This document shows positions 8,801-17,400 of a stretch of DNA of 64,000 bases, one piece after another (positions within the stretch are counted from its first letter, which is position 1; each line of letters begins with the position of its first letter). The position numbers and the translations under genes are program-made. The stretch covers positions 5,456,001 to 5,520,000 of the forward strand of contig CP036279.1 in assembly GCA_007748055.1 (NCBI GenBank), read 5' to 3'. A model generated the notes under the pieces. The model was not told the origin of the DNA. It saw nothing but the letters and a program-made list of their open reading frames with translations, and did no database searches. The DNA comes from Kolteria novifilia. Lineage in GTDB: Bacteria > Planctomycetota > Planctomycetia > Kolteriales > Kolteriaceae.

Positions 8801-10251
8801 TTGAAGGAGATGGGGACAGTGATGAGCCGACCGTCGTATTCGGGTAGGGCGACATTCATCGCGACGTCGAGCGGCACCAGTCCGCGCGGGCTGGCCTCCC
8901 ACTGCCAATGGGACTGCCCGGCACAGATCGCTTGCAGGACGGGAACGTCGAGTCGTTCAAAGAGCGAGGGCGCCTCGGGGTCTGTCGCCAACGCGTCGCG
9001 ACGTTCGGCCATCGCGAAGGAGAGCGTCGAGACGAGTGCGTCGAGCCTGAACCGGCCCGCTTCATCACCGAAGAGCGCCGTCGACTCGGGGTTAGGATCG
9101 GCCGCGAGAGCCCGGAGCGAACTGGTGAAGATGGGCAGCACGTTGACACCCGCGTGTTCGAGGCCAGCCACCAGATCATCGACAAAGGCCAAGTTCCCAC
9201 TCATCCAATGGGCGCGGTAAAAAAGCAGGCCCACGGTGGGACGACGCTCGTCGGCGCGTTCCGCCCAGCGGGAGAAGGTCGTCACCCCATCGAGTCGCGG
9301 ATGATAGATGCCGTGGGGCGGCTCGGGTCGAGGGCCCTCGTAGCCGTAGGTGGTCAACGTGAGACGATCGGCGAGGTAGCGGAAGCAATGCTCGAGGTTA
9401 CTCGTCCCTCCTTCCGAGAGGTAGGCGGCGGCCTCGTGGAGCAACTCGGGAGCGACGGAAGATGCCGCCGCGAACTCCGGCTCGGGAGCGCCGACCCCAC
9501 TGATGAGCAGAAGGTCGCGTCCGGTCTCCTTGATCTCCTCCACCAAGTCCGCCAAGCCAGCCGTTCCCGCGATGCTGCCATGCAAGCGAGCGATGACGGT
9601 GGCGCATGCCGACAGGTGAGGGCGGATCGCGGCGCGCAGTCCCGAGGCGCTCCTCCCGGAGGAGCCCGCCAGACGGGTCAGGCCGACCGCGCGAACATCG
9701 GGAAACCCCTCGGGCAATCGTGTCATGACTTGGCGAAGCGTCAGCAGATCGGTCTCGGCGTGACTCAGGTAGAGGATGCCGCGCGCCGCGGGGGCACGGG
9801 GCGGGATCGGTAGGAGGACGTCCGGCCCATCTTGCAGACGGGCGGCGGTATCGGCCCAGGCGTAGTAGTCGAAGAGCAAGTCCGCCAACTCGGGAGGCGG
9901 CGCCACCGGTTCCTCCGCCTCGAGCAACATCTCGACAAAGTCGAAGACTTTGACGATCTGTTCGCGGCGATTGATCGACTGGAGCCAAATCGGGTTGCCG
10001 TCGATGGTAAGCAACACGACATTCGCCATCGGGCAAGGCCCCAAGCAGCCACTCATGGTGAGTTGGATCTGCGGACGGAGCCGGCGACGCTTGTACTCCT
10101 CCTTGTAGAAGTCGATGGGAACCTCCGCGAAGTTGCGATCGGTCCGACCGCAACAACATCCCTTGGCACAAACCTCGATGTGGCCGCGCTTGGGCAACAA
10201 GTAGATTTGCTTGCCATCCGCACGAGTCAGACGCGCACGTTCGACCTTCAA
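5812..10251 (-). CDS. cobN: cobaltochelatase large subunit CobN with N-terminal thioredoxin-like [2Fe-2S] ferredoxin domain
   Basis: CobN inserts cobalt into hydrogenobyrinic acid a,c-diamide. At 1479 residues the protein is longer than a typical CobN because of an extra N-terminal domain (about residues 1-110). That domain has the cysteine pattern of thioredoxin-fold [2Fe-2S] ferredoxins: C28, C32-C34 in VCAKGCCCGRTDRN and C69/C73 in SGCLGPCPMANVV. The CobN body then follows, with HLGKHGTLEWLPGKGVGLS and the C-terminal YTGEEQGVDRREVFKQRL region expected of the CobN/BchH superfamily. The start is TTG at 10251 with GAAGGAG seven bases upstream; no ATG is available before the ferredoxin domain. 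It begins 3 bases after a small lipoprotein gene and overlaps the chelatase ATPase gene. The ferredoxin might sense redox state or hand electrons to the corrin/cobalt; that is inference. Confidence 0.95.
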   Translation of the reverse strand: MKVERARLTRADGKQIYLLPKRGHIEVCAKGCCCGRTDRNFAEVPIDFYKEEYKRRRLRPQIQLTMSGCLGPCPMANVVLLTIDGNPIWLQSINRREQIVKVFDFVEMLLEAEEPVAPPPELADLLFDYYAWADTAARLQDGPDVLLPIPPRAPAARGILYLSHAETDLLTLRQVMTRLPEGFPDVRAVGLTRLAGSSGRSASGLRAAIRPHLSACATVIARLHGSIAGTAGLADLVEEIKETGRDLLLISGVGAPEPEFAAASSVAPELLHEAAAYLSEGGTSNLEHCFRYLADRLTLTTYGYEGPRPEPPHGIYHPRLDGVTTFSRWAERADERRPTVGLLFYRAHWMSGNLAFVDDLVAGLEHAGVNVLPIFTSSLRALAADPNPESTALFGDEAGRFRLDALVSTLSFAMAERRDALATDPEAPSLFERLDVPVLQAICAGQSHWQWEASPRGLVPLDVAMNVALPEYDGRLITVPISFKEQFPDERPATCEGCTEEACLIETADSFAANRLEALYYEPRRDRIDRVAGLAARHARLRHLPNAEKRIAIVLTNAPGRNARLGGAVGLDTPASLVSLLDALSRHGYQVDSYPNDSDRLFHEIVDRGTYDDDWASFDPARTVGRVPWEIYRTWFDELPEELRSEVSGRWGEPPGAFGLDADDLCFAGLELGNILIAPQPPRGYGMDPTAIYHQPDLPPTHHYVAFYRWLRDLWRADAIIHLGKHGTLEWLPGKGVGLSSACAPDQLLAEMPLFYPFIINDPGEGSQAKRRAHAAIVDHLTPPMTQGGHYGRLERLAQLVDEYYQVEMLDPSKLPLLQQQIWTLVREANLEEDLKFVMVQDHGDHKHEWDEGFTPDGTPISLASMQGRDVAHLIEDLDGYLCELAGAQIRDGLHILGVLPQGDQLVGLLHALMRLPNLEAPSLRLALAQSLGLSLRELEEHPGRRLADIPEILERTMERQLYSAADVIEAIDARCQTLLYRLIEEDFEESSVERIVAEELAAGEVAGVEEALRFICRDLIARLHRTSDEIDYLLRGLEGRFIPPGPSGAPTRGMAHVLPTGRNFFAVDPRAVPSPAAWSVGQALADEMLKRYRREASEENDGDYPETVGISMWGTSAMRTGGDDVAQVLALLGVRPQWQAQNRRLLGIEVIPLEELGRPRIDVLVRISGFFRDAFPHLIQLLDEAVETVARLDESLEQNFVRKHFLRDYEQARDDGECENDAQRNASYRIFGSPPNAYGAGILPLIERQNWQSSDDFAEAYVNWGGYAYTGEEQGVDRREVFKQRLATVQVALHNQDNREHDIFDSDDYLQFHGGMIATIRALTGKKPKHFFGDSSDPSRPVVRDLKQEALRVFRSRVVNPKWIESLERHGYKGGLELNATVDYLFGFDATADVVDDWMYEEVAQQYVFNEKVRAFLERSNPWALRAMAERLLEADQRDLWSEPKPETREKLKATLMESEAWLEQRGEGLPQAEEVSR

Positions 10252-10254
10252 CGG

Positions 10255-10452
10255 CTACTCCTTCTCGGACGTTCGCTTGCCGGCTTGCTCCACCGCGGCC
10301 TCCTGGGCTCGGGCACGATCGGCGCGTCGCGGATCGTCCTCGGCGGCCGGAGAACGCCCCGGAGGCTGATGCGACCAGCAACCGGCAAAGAGACCGGTTC
10401 CCAGCGCCACCATCCAGGACCGACGATCACGGCGCGTTGTCTCAAAACTCAT
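10255..10452 (-). CDS. small putative lipoprotein in the riboswitch-controlled cob operon
   Basis: A 65-residue protein with an arginine-rich N-terminus (TTRRDRRSW), a hydrophobic stretch and a lipobox LFAGC with the cysteine at residue 25, predicting a mature lipoprotein of about 41 residues that is proline-rich and then strongly charged (DDPRRADRARAQEAA). The RR pair before the hydrophobic stretch also resembles a Tat signal. It starts inside the last codons of the DUF1559 gene (11-base overlap) and ends 3 bases before the cobN start, whose Shine-Dalgarno sequence lies in its last codons. I do not recognise a family. Small lipoproteins directly after DUF1559 genes are a frequent planctomycete arrangement. 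Function unknown; the position suggests an envelope role linked to cobalt or corrinoid handling. Confidence 0.65.
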   Translation of the reverse strand: MSFETTRRDRRSWMVALGTGLFAGCWSHQPPGRSPAAEDDPRRADRARAQEAAVEQAGKRTSEKE

Positions 10453-11551
10453 GATTTGTCTCTCCACCGGCGATGGTCGAAAGGGCGACATAGACATCGA
10501 GATCGATGCTGTCGACGAGCGACTGAACGCTCCCATCCGCCATCACGAACTGAACGGTCGGACCGTGGCCGGCATGAAAGTTCGGAAAGTTGCGGGCCGC
10601 CGATCCGCTGTAGGTCGGGTAGGCACAGTCATTGGGCGGATAGGGATTGCCCTGGAAGTCGACGGTCACCGCGACGATGCCGCCAACGACGGCACTGCCA
10701 TCGGTCTGGATGTGGGTATTGGTGTAGGCGGCGTGGAGAAAGTTCTCGTAGTGCGCTGGCCGATAGAGCGTGCCGGCGGGATTGGTGTAGCCGTTGTCGA
10801 GCCGCTCGCAGACACGGCTCCCTCCCCAACCCCTGGCCCAACGTTGATTGGCGCCGTCACCACCCCACGATTCCCCCGCTAGGAAGGTCATGCCGAGCCC
10901 ATCCTCGACTTGCGCCGCGCGGGTGTTTCCCTGAAGGGGGCTCGGACCGAGCAAATGTCGAGACCCAATTGACTCGTTGCGTCGAGCGTTGGGCCAGAAG
11001 AAACCGCCGCCGTTAAAGAGATAGTCGGTGATGGCCCCATGGCTCGATCGCCACCTGACTCCGTCGGCATCGGGACCAAAGAGAAAGGCAACCTCGGCCC
11101 CTCGGCGATTGGAGGGACAGACGAAGATCGGCAACGGCGTGTCGAACGCCTCCTGATTCTCCACCCGCGACCAACCGTGATTGCAGCCAAAAGCGCACGA
11201 CCGGGAGACCTCGAAGTTGATGCGGTCGTAGGCCGCTTGGGCATCGAGGAAAGGCATCAGGGCGGCGTAGCCGGTGAAGTTGAAGCTGAAACTCGAGTTG
11301 CCACCCCCGAGAGCGGCGGCTGGAAAAACCCCGTGCGTTTCCAGATATTGATGAACGGCGATCCCAAGTTGCTTGAGATTGCTCCGACACTGCATACGCC
11401 GGGCGGCTTCGCGGGCTTGGATGACGGCGGGCAGCAAGAGTGCGACCAGGATGCCGAGAATGGCGAGGGCAACAAGTAATTCGATCAGTGAGAACGCCCA
11501 GCGGGTGGACGCCGCGCGCAAGCGCAGCGGACGAACGCGGATCGATGACAT
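10442..11551 (-). CDS. DUF1559 protein with prepilin-type N-terminal methylation motif, first gene after the B12 riboswitch
   Basis: A 369-residue pseudopilin-like protein. The type IV prepilin signal is clear: a basic leader, then AFSLIELLVALAILGILVALLLP, and the usual EAARRMQCRSNLKQLGIAVHQYLETHGVFP that opens the planctomycete DUF1559 (SBP_bac_10-like) domain. The C-terminus has the typical VQFVMADGSVQSLVDSIDLDVYVALSTIAGGE. These proteins are exported and anchored by the N-terminal helix; their biochemical role is not established. ATG 11551 is preceded by GGAGG at a spacing of 5; a GTG four codons earlier would overlap that site. It lies about 50 bases downstream of a cobalamin riboswitch aptamer and is followed by the lipoprotein and cobN, so it appears to be part of the B12/cobalt regulon. 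Confidence 0.9.
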   Translation of the reverse strand: MSSIRVRPLRLRAASTRWAFSLIELLVALAILGILVALLLPAVIQAREAARRMQCRSNLKQLGIAVHQYLETHGVFPAAALGGGNSSFSFNFTGYAALMPFLDAQAAYDRINFEVSRSCAFGCNHGWSRVENQEAFDTPLPIFVCPSNRRGAEVAFLFGPDADGVRWRSSHGAITDYLFNGGGFFWPNARRNESIGSRHLLGPSPLQGNTRAAQVEDGLGMTFLAGESWGGDGANQRWARGWGGSRVCERLDNGYTNPAGTLYRPAHYENFLHAAYTNTHIQTDGSAVVGGIVAVTVDFQGNPYPPNDCAYPTYSGSAARNFPNFHAGHGPTVQFVMADGSVQSLVDSIDLDVYVALSTIAGGETNHEF

Positions 11552-11589
11552 CCCTTCCTCCACGACTGGGTACCGCAGTCTGACTCAAT

Positions 11590-11775
11590 CCAAGCGGCAG
11601 GCAGGTCTTCCGGCTTTCGGCTCGAGCGGTCGCTTTCGGCCTTCCCACTCGCACGCGAGCAGTGGCTCATTGGAAAGCGCCCTCGCCGATCACGGCGGCG
11701 GCCCCGCGACGGATTCACACCGTCTTCCCTTTTCAGGTCCACGCTCATCCCCACGGGATACCGATCAGAATCGAT
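11590..11775 (-). ncRNA. cobalamin (B12) riboswitch
   Basis: Read on the minus strand, this region carries the conserved blocks of the AdoCbl riboswitch in the right order: GGGAAGACGGTGTGAATCC (about 11711-11729), then GCGGGGCCGCC, then GAGCCACTG (CAGTGGC on the plus strand at 11660-11666), GTGGGAAGGCC, and finally the B12 box AGCCGGAAGACCTGCC (plus-strand 11600-11615). It precedes the DUF1559 > lipoprotein > cobN > chelatase > cobQ > cobO run. Between the box and the ATG at 11551 the sequence GACTG...CAGTC can form a short stem just before the GGAGG site, suggesting control of translation initiation. The outer boundaries are approximate. Confidence 0.95.
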
Positions 11776-11842
11776 CGGCGTTGAGACGCGAACACACCTT
11801 TCCGCGGAACGCTCAGTCTATCGAGTCAGGGACGGACCGACC

Positions 11843-12805
11843 ATGCGCGGTTTGACAACGCCCCTGCTGACGATCCTTCTGCCGCTGGGCCTTTCGGGCA
11901 TCTCTCTCCCACTGATCGAGGCTCTAACGACGGTGCCTCGGGAGCCGAGTGCGCCCCCAACCCGCATCGTGGCGCTCACCCTCGGAACCGCCGAACTGAT
12001 CGCCGACCTGGTGCCCACGAACCGGATTCAGGCTGTCTCCTACCTCGCGACGAAGGAGGGAGTCTCGAATGTCGCCTCGCTCCTCGCGGGCGTACCGAGC
12101 ATTCGTGGCGTGAACACCGAGGAGTTGCTCAAGCGCCATCCCGATCTGATCCTGGCATCGCGCTACACCGAGCCGGCGGCCATCTCGCAACTGCGGCGCT
12201 GCGGCTTGCCCGTGCTCCGTTTCACCGACCATGAGAGCTTTCGCCAGATTGAGCGGAATGTCCGTCAACTCGGCCGCACCATCGAGGCCCAGGAGCAGGC
12301 CAAGCGGATCGTCGACTGGATGCGAGACACGCTGCGAGCGGTCCGCGAAGCGGTGGCGGGCAAGGATCAATCGGCCGAACGGGTCCTCTTCTTCAACGGG
12401 CACTTCACGGCCGGTCAGGAGACATTGACCGATGCCCAGATCGACCTCGCCGGCGGGATCAATCTCGCGTCGCTCGCCGGGATCGAGGGCTACGCGCCGA
12501 TCAGCGACGAGTTGGTCGTCGCTCTCGATCCGACGGTGATCGTGCTCACGGTGTCGCTCCGCTCGAAAGGCGACTTCGCCGACCCACGAGGGGCCATCCT
12601 CGCGAAGAGCGCCTGGCGAAACGTGACCGCGATCCGGGAAGGGCGAGTCCACCTGCTACCCAACGAACATCTTTCGACGCGGTCGCCGTACGCGGTGCTC
12701 GCCGTGGTCGATCTCGCCAAGGTGCTTCATCCGGAAGTGGCCGAGAGCATCGACGTCGCCCCCCACCCGTCGCGTCCTTCCTCCAGCACGCGAGGGAGCC
12801 GGTGA
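11843..12805 (+). CDS. ABC transporter substrate-binding protein, BtuF/FecB-like (corrinoid or metal chelate)
   Basis: A 320-residue periplasmic binding protein of the BtuF/TroA helical-backbone group. An N-terminal hydrophobic segment (TPLLTILLPLGLSGISLPLI) serves as export signal or anchor. The conserved core is RIVALTLGTAELIADLVPTNRIQAVS, NTEELLKRHPDLILASRY, a central helix, and ALDPTVIVL near the C-terminus. The ATG is preceded by AGGGACGG. It overlaps the permease gene by GTGA. Its position beside B12 synthesis genes and a B12 riboswitch argues for a corrinoid or cobalt-chelate substrate, but the plus-strand leader has no riboswitch of its own, and siderophore uptake is the main alternative. 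Confidence 0.85.
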   Translation: MRGLTTPLLTILLPLGLSGISLPLIEALTTVPREPSAPPTRIVALTLGTAELIADLVPTNRIQAVSYLATKEGVSNVASLLAGVPSIRGVNTEELLKRHPDLILASRYTEPAAISQLRRCGLPVLRFTDHESFRQIERNVRQLGRTIEAQEQAKRIVDWMRDTLRAVREAVAGKDQSAERVLFFNGHFTAGQETLTDAQIDLAGGINLASLAGIEGYAPISDELVVALDPTVIVLTVSLRSKGDFADPRGAILAKSAWRNVTAIREGRVHLLPNEHLSTRSPYAVLAVVDLAKVLHPEVAESIDVAPHPSRPSSSTRGSR

Positions 12806-13815
12806 GTCGCGCATGGCGTCTCGGTATGTTGGGCGCGCTCGTCGCCGGATTGGCGTTCCTCTCGTGCGCCGTCGGTCGGGCGACGATCAGCGTGGAGAGC
12901 ATCAGCGCGATCGTGATTCACGCGCTGACCAGATGGAACGTCGGTTCGTGGGAGCCTTGGCAAGCGACCATCGTGTGGGAGATCCGCCTGCCGCGGACGG
13001 TGATCGCGATCCTGGTGGGCGGAGGATTGGGGCTCGCCGGGGCGGTGATGCAGGGGCTCTTCCGCAACCCGCTGGCCGATCCAGGCTTGCTCGGCGTCTC
13101 CAGTGGCGGAGCCTTTGGAGCCGTGCTCGCGGTCTACACGGGGTTGGCGGCCTACTTCGCCCTCGCGGTGCCGATCCTGGCCCTTTGCTTCGCCATCGCC
13201 ACCGGACTTACCGTCTACGTCGTCGCGACGATGCGGGGGCATCCGTCGACCGCGACGCTGCTGCTCGCGGGGATCGCGATGACGGCGATCGCTTCGGCGG
13301 GGACGGCGGCACTCTTGTCCTTCTCTCTTTCGCGATGGGATGTCGCCCGAGAAATGATCGCGTGGCTTCTGGGGGGACTCAACGGTCGATCGTGGACCGA
13401 CGTGGTACTCGTGGGACCACTGGTCGTGGGCGGCTACCTCTATCTCCACTGCTTCGCCAACGACCTCGATGCCCTCGCCGGGGGTGAAGAGGTCGCCAGC
13501 TCCCTTGGCATCGACGTGCCGATCGTGAGGCGGAACCTACTCATGGTCGCTTCCGCGGTCACCGCGGCGACGGTGGCGGTCAGCGGCGTCCTCGCCTTCG
13601 TCGGGTTGATCGTTCCTCACATCATCCGACTTCTCTTCGGGCCCGCCCATCGTTGGCTCCTCCCAGGGAGTTTTCTCGGCGGCGCGGCGCTGTTGCTGAT
13701 CGCCGATCTGATCGCCCGAACCGTCACCTCCGGCGAGTTGCGGCTCGGGATCTTGACCTCGCTACTGGGGGGACCGTTCTTCTTTCTTCTCCTGCTCCGC
13801 CGAGCGACGGACTGA
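12802..13815 (+). CDS. FecCD/BtuC-type ABC transporter permease
   Basis: A 337-residue integral membrane protein with about ten hydrophobic segments. It shows the FecCD family signature WEIRLPRTVIAILVGGGLGLAGAVMQGLFRNPLADPGLLGVSSGGAFGAV and the later GVLAFVGLIVPHIIRLLFGPAHRWLLPGS (quoted in parts: RLPRTVIAILVGGGLGLAG, QGLFRNPLADPGLLGVS, FVGLIVPHIIRLL). It starts at GTG 12802, which overlaps the TGA of the binding protein gene, and ends 3 bases before the stop of the convergent acetyltransferase. No ATPase (BtuD/FecE) gene follows here, so the importer must borrow an ATPase encoded elsewhere. Confidence 0.92.
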   Translation: MSRAWRLGMLGALVAGLAFLSCAVGRATISVESISAIVIHALTRWNVGSWEPWQATIVWEIRLPRTVIAILVGGGLGLAGAVMQGLFRNPLADPGLLGVSSGGAFGAVLAVYTGLAAYFALAVPILALCFAIATGLTVYVVATMRGHPSTATLLLAGIAMTAIASAGTAALLSFSLSRWDVAREMIAWLLGGLNGRSWTDVVLVGPLVVGGYLYLHCFANDLDALAGGEEVASSLGIDVPIVRRNLLMVASAVTAATVAVSGVLAFVGLIVPHIIRLLFGPAHRWLLPGSFLGGAALLLIADLIARTVTSGELRLGILTSLLGGPFFFLLLLRRATD

Positions 13816-13818
13816 AGA

Positions 13819-14397
13819 TCAAGTTGAGTCTCCCGTTCGCGGCTCGTCGATGTTGCGAACGACTCGGCAAGGATTCCCGACGGCGAGCACCCCCTCCGGT
13901 AGATCGCGGGTGACCACGCTTCCCGCTCCGACGACGGTTCGCGATCCAATCGTGACGCCCGGACAGATGATCGCCCCGCCACCGATCCAGACGTCCGAAC
14001 CGATCGTGACGGGCTCGCCGAACTCCAGGGTCCGGCGACGTTCGGCCTCCAGGGGATGGCTCGCGGTGTAGATCTGCACGGCCGGTCCGAAGAGCGTGAA
14101 GTCTCCGACGCGGACCTCGCACACGTCGAGCACCACGCAGTTGACGTTGAAGTAGACCCGCTCGCCCAAGTAGATATTGCTGCCGTAGTCACAGTGGAAA
14201 CGAGGTTCGATCAATGCCGTGGCGCCGCCGGCTCCAAGCAATTCGCTGAGCACGCGACGTCGGATCTCTTCGTCTCCCGGTCGGGATGCGTTGAGATCGA
14301 AGCAGAGGTCGCCGGCTCGATGTCGCGCGTCGACGAGTTCAGGGTCAAACGCGTCGTAGAGTTCGCCCGCCAACATCTTTTCTCTTTCCGATCGCAT
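13819..14397 (-). CDS. maltose/galactoside O-acetyltransferase family protein (left-handed beta-helix)
   Basis: A 192-residue hexapeptide-repeat acetyltransferase of the Maa/LacA/NodL group, which uses acetyl-CoA to acetylate sugars. The N-terminal Mac domain is visible as EREKMLAGELYDAFDPELVDAR, and the hexapeptide region includes CDYGSNIYLGERVYFN, IYTASHPLEAERR (the catalytic histidine is in TASHPL) and GSDVWIGGGAIICPGV followed by GAGSVVTRDLPEGVLAVGNP. It is alone on the minus strand between the importer permease and the kinase. The natural substrate cannot be read from sequence. Confidence 0.93.
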   Translation of the reverse strand: MRSEREKMLAGELYDAFDPELVDARHRAGDLCFDLNASRPGDEEIRRRVLSELLGAGGATALIEPRFHCDYGSNIYLGERVYFNVNCVVLDVCEVRVGDFTLFGPAVQIYTASHPLEAERRRTLEFGEPVTIGSDVWIGGGAIICPGVTIGSRTVVGAGSVVTRDLPEGVLAVGNPCRVVRNIDEPRTGDST

Positions 14398-14448
14398 GAT
14401 CTCGCCTTCTCCATCGTCGATGGCCCCGGGTTGGAGCGATGAACGTGG

Positions 14449-17400
14449 TCACCCTTCAACGTCGTCCGCGGAACATGCGGGGGCGATCATGAAGGCGAAT
14501 CGATCGGGCCGAACGATCGACTCGCCTCGCATCCACGCATCGGCCTCGTCGACGAGGTGTTGACCCGCGTCTCCTCCGCGGAGTTCGCCGACGCGTCGTT
14601 TCATCACGTGGGCGTGTAGGTCCATCGAGCGACTCTCGAAGAGCTCTCGTGCTCGTTCGTACGCGTCAATGGCGACCTCCCGATCGCCACGGAGACTCGC
14701 GCATCCCGCCTGTAGGGCCGACGCCATCGCATCGGTCACGAGATTTCTTTCTCCCACGAGCCGCTTGGCACTTCGCTCGACACGCTTCAGACGCGAGAAT
14801 CGCCCGTCGACGACGGTGCGAGCAAGATCGCTTCGGCCAAGCGAATCGTTGACCCAGAATCGAACCAGAAAGACCAGCCCACTCAGGAGAGCGAAGATTC
14901 GGTACCAGTGGCGGCGAATGAGCGCGGCGGCAAGATCTCCCCGTCGCATGTAGAGGTACGTTTCCGCTCGCGCCAGGTATAGGGGAGGTCCAAGTTGACC
15001 GGACGCAAGTTCGTGAAGTTGCGAGTTCGCTTCGATCATCGCCAAGCTATCCAGTGACGCGTCGGCATCGTCGTTGCACAAGTACACTGCGTTCCCGAAG
15101 AGGGTCCGAACCTGGCGAGCGGTGTAGGGATCGTCCCGGCTGTGCTCATAGCGGCCGCGTCCCTCGACAAGCTCACGAAGTTCCCTGAGCCTACCAAGGT
15201 AGTACAGGGAGTAGTTGAGAATCACCGAGTCGTCCGAACGGACCATCGCCAACCACGAGGCTCCCTGATTGCGGGGATGAAGGTACTCGCCCATGCGATA
15301 CGCGTTCTCCCAATGGCCCGTGAAGACGTAGTAGTTCCGGGCGATCAGTCGAGCGAGGGTCGCGACATCCTGGTCGGGGACTGCATCCGCGACACCCAAG
15401 ACACGCTCCACTTGTTTGTCGCAAAGAGAGGTCACCGACGATGACGCAAGGCGAATGCTGTCGAGCATTGCGATGGAAGTCGTCGCGACCAGCGCGAACG
15501 GCGAGTAGGGCTTCTCCAGGAGTGCCGTGATCAACCGATGGGCGACGGTGTGCGAATAGGTGATCTCGGCGACGGTGATGACGAACCATCCGGTGAAGAC
15601 GGCTCGCTGCCGATCGGTCGCGGGAGCGAAACTCGGCTCTCCCTCACTTTCATCGATCCACTGACAGAACGCCGCCGCGCGACGCGATGCGCGACGTTTG
15701 TGAAAGAAGGATGTGAGCAAACCTCCGACCATCGTTCTCGGCAAGGCGTACCCATGACTCCGCAGCGACAACGAGGCGTGCCGGATGGCCTGCTTACTCT
15801 CTCCCGCCAGCACGAACTGCAACGCCGCGAGATCCGCGTAGTCACTCGTCCGAGCCTCGCCGTGTTTGCCCATGAGCTCGACGTAGGAATGCGCCGACTC
15901 GAGCGCTCGCCCGGCGTTGGCCGCGCACTCCGCGTGAGCCTCGAGCAGTGTCGCGGGCGTAGAAGCGGGATCCGGGGCTAGCTCGATCGCGAGTCTGAAG
16001 TGATCGGCCGCACTGGCGAACGCGAGGGCATCGCGAGCCTTGACACCGCTTCGCTCCGCGTAGCGCGCGGCTTTGACGGAGTCGTCCGCTCGGTAGTAGT
16101 GCCGAAGCAGTCGCACCGGATCGGCATGACTCGACGCTTCAATTGCCTTGGCAAGAGCCAGATGCCGCCGCGTCAGATGGCTCTTCGGCAACTTGGCCTC
16201 GATCGTCTCGCGAATCTTGTCGTGGTAGGGCATGGCGAACGACGTCGCCGCGTGCCCTGTCGACGAGACCAACGAGGACTTGCGAAGTTGAGCGATCGAG
16301 TCCTGCCAATCGACCAGATGCGCGGAGGCATCGCGAAGTTCCCGAAGAAGAACGGGCTGTCCCGCGACGGCAATCAGTTCGAGCAAATAGCGCGACGACG
16401 CGGGCAAGCGCCCCATGGCATGGGAAAGGCATGAGTCCAAACTGGTGGCCACCTCCTCGTTACCCCTGCCGGCCTCGTTGGCGAGCAGGGTCAAGAGATA
16501 GGGATGACCGCCCGACGCCTTCACCATCTCATCGACCACCGTGGAGACCTCGCGGTCGGAGAGGCGGTTCGCCAACAGTTGTCGCGAGTCCTCAATGCCG
16601 AGTTCCGTCAACGTTAACTGCGTCAGCGACACGCGCGACTCGCGAACCTCCGCGCATAGCTCATCGAAGCGTTCGCCGTCCGGCCGGGAACAGAGGACGA
16701 TTAGGACAGGATCGTCAAGATCATCGAGCAGATGGTGGAGGAGTTCGAGACTGTCATGGTCGGCCCACTGCACATCGTCGATGTAGATCACCAGCGGGGA
16801 TGCCGAAAGTCGCGAGATCACGTCGCGAAACTCTCGATAGGCAATCAAGCGTGCTTCGACCGGTGGCGGCTCTTCGAAACCGGCCGTGTCGCCCCCCGAG
16901 CCATGAGAGCTCTGGAAAACGGGGAAGACCCTCGTGAGAAAGCGGTGCTCTGGGGGCGAGTTGTCCTTTCTGGCGTCCAGGCGGGCGGCCATTTGCGACG
17001 CGATCGCGTCCCAGGCCTTGTGGGGCTGGTCCTCGGTCTCGTAGCATCGCCCGCGAAGGATCACCGGATCGTCGGCGCCGTCGAGGCTCCGAAGGAAATG
17101 GTCGACGAGAGCGGTCTTGCCAATGCCCGAGGTTCCGGTGATCGCGATTAGAGCGGATCGTCCGTCTCGCATCTCCGCGTAGGCGGCGCGAAGCGAGTCC
17201 AGTTCCCGCTCACGTCCAATCAACAGAGAAGGTCTCGTCGCAGGATAGCTAGTCTCTCGAGCCGCCCCCAATTGCTCCAGCAACCACGGCAGGGTCGGTC
17301 TTTCCGCCGGATCGAACTGTAGCAGCGACCTCGTCATCGTCGCGAGGATGCGCCGAGATTCGGAAACTCCCTCGTGCATTTCGAGCTCGCCCATCGCCGG

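Noticed and set aside
11771-11842. A possible second riboswitch in front of btuF on the plus strand
   Set aside because: No B12 box or GCCACTG block is present in plus orientation; all conserved blocks read on the minus strand.
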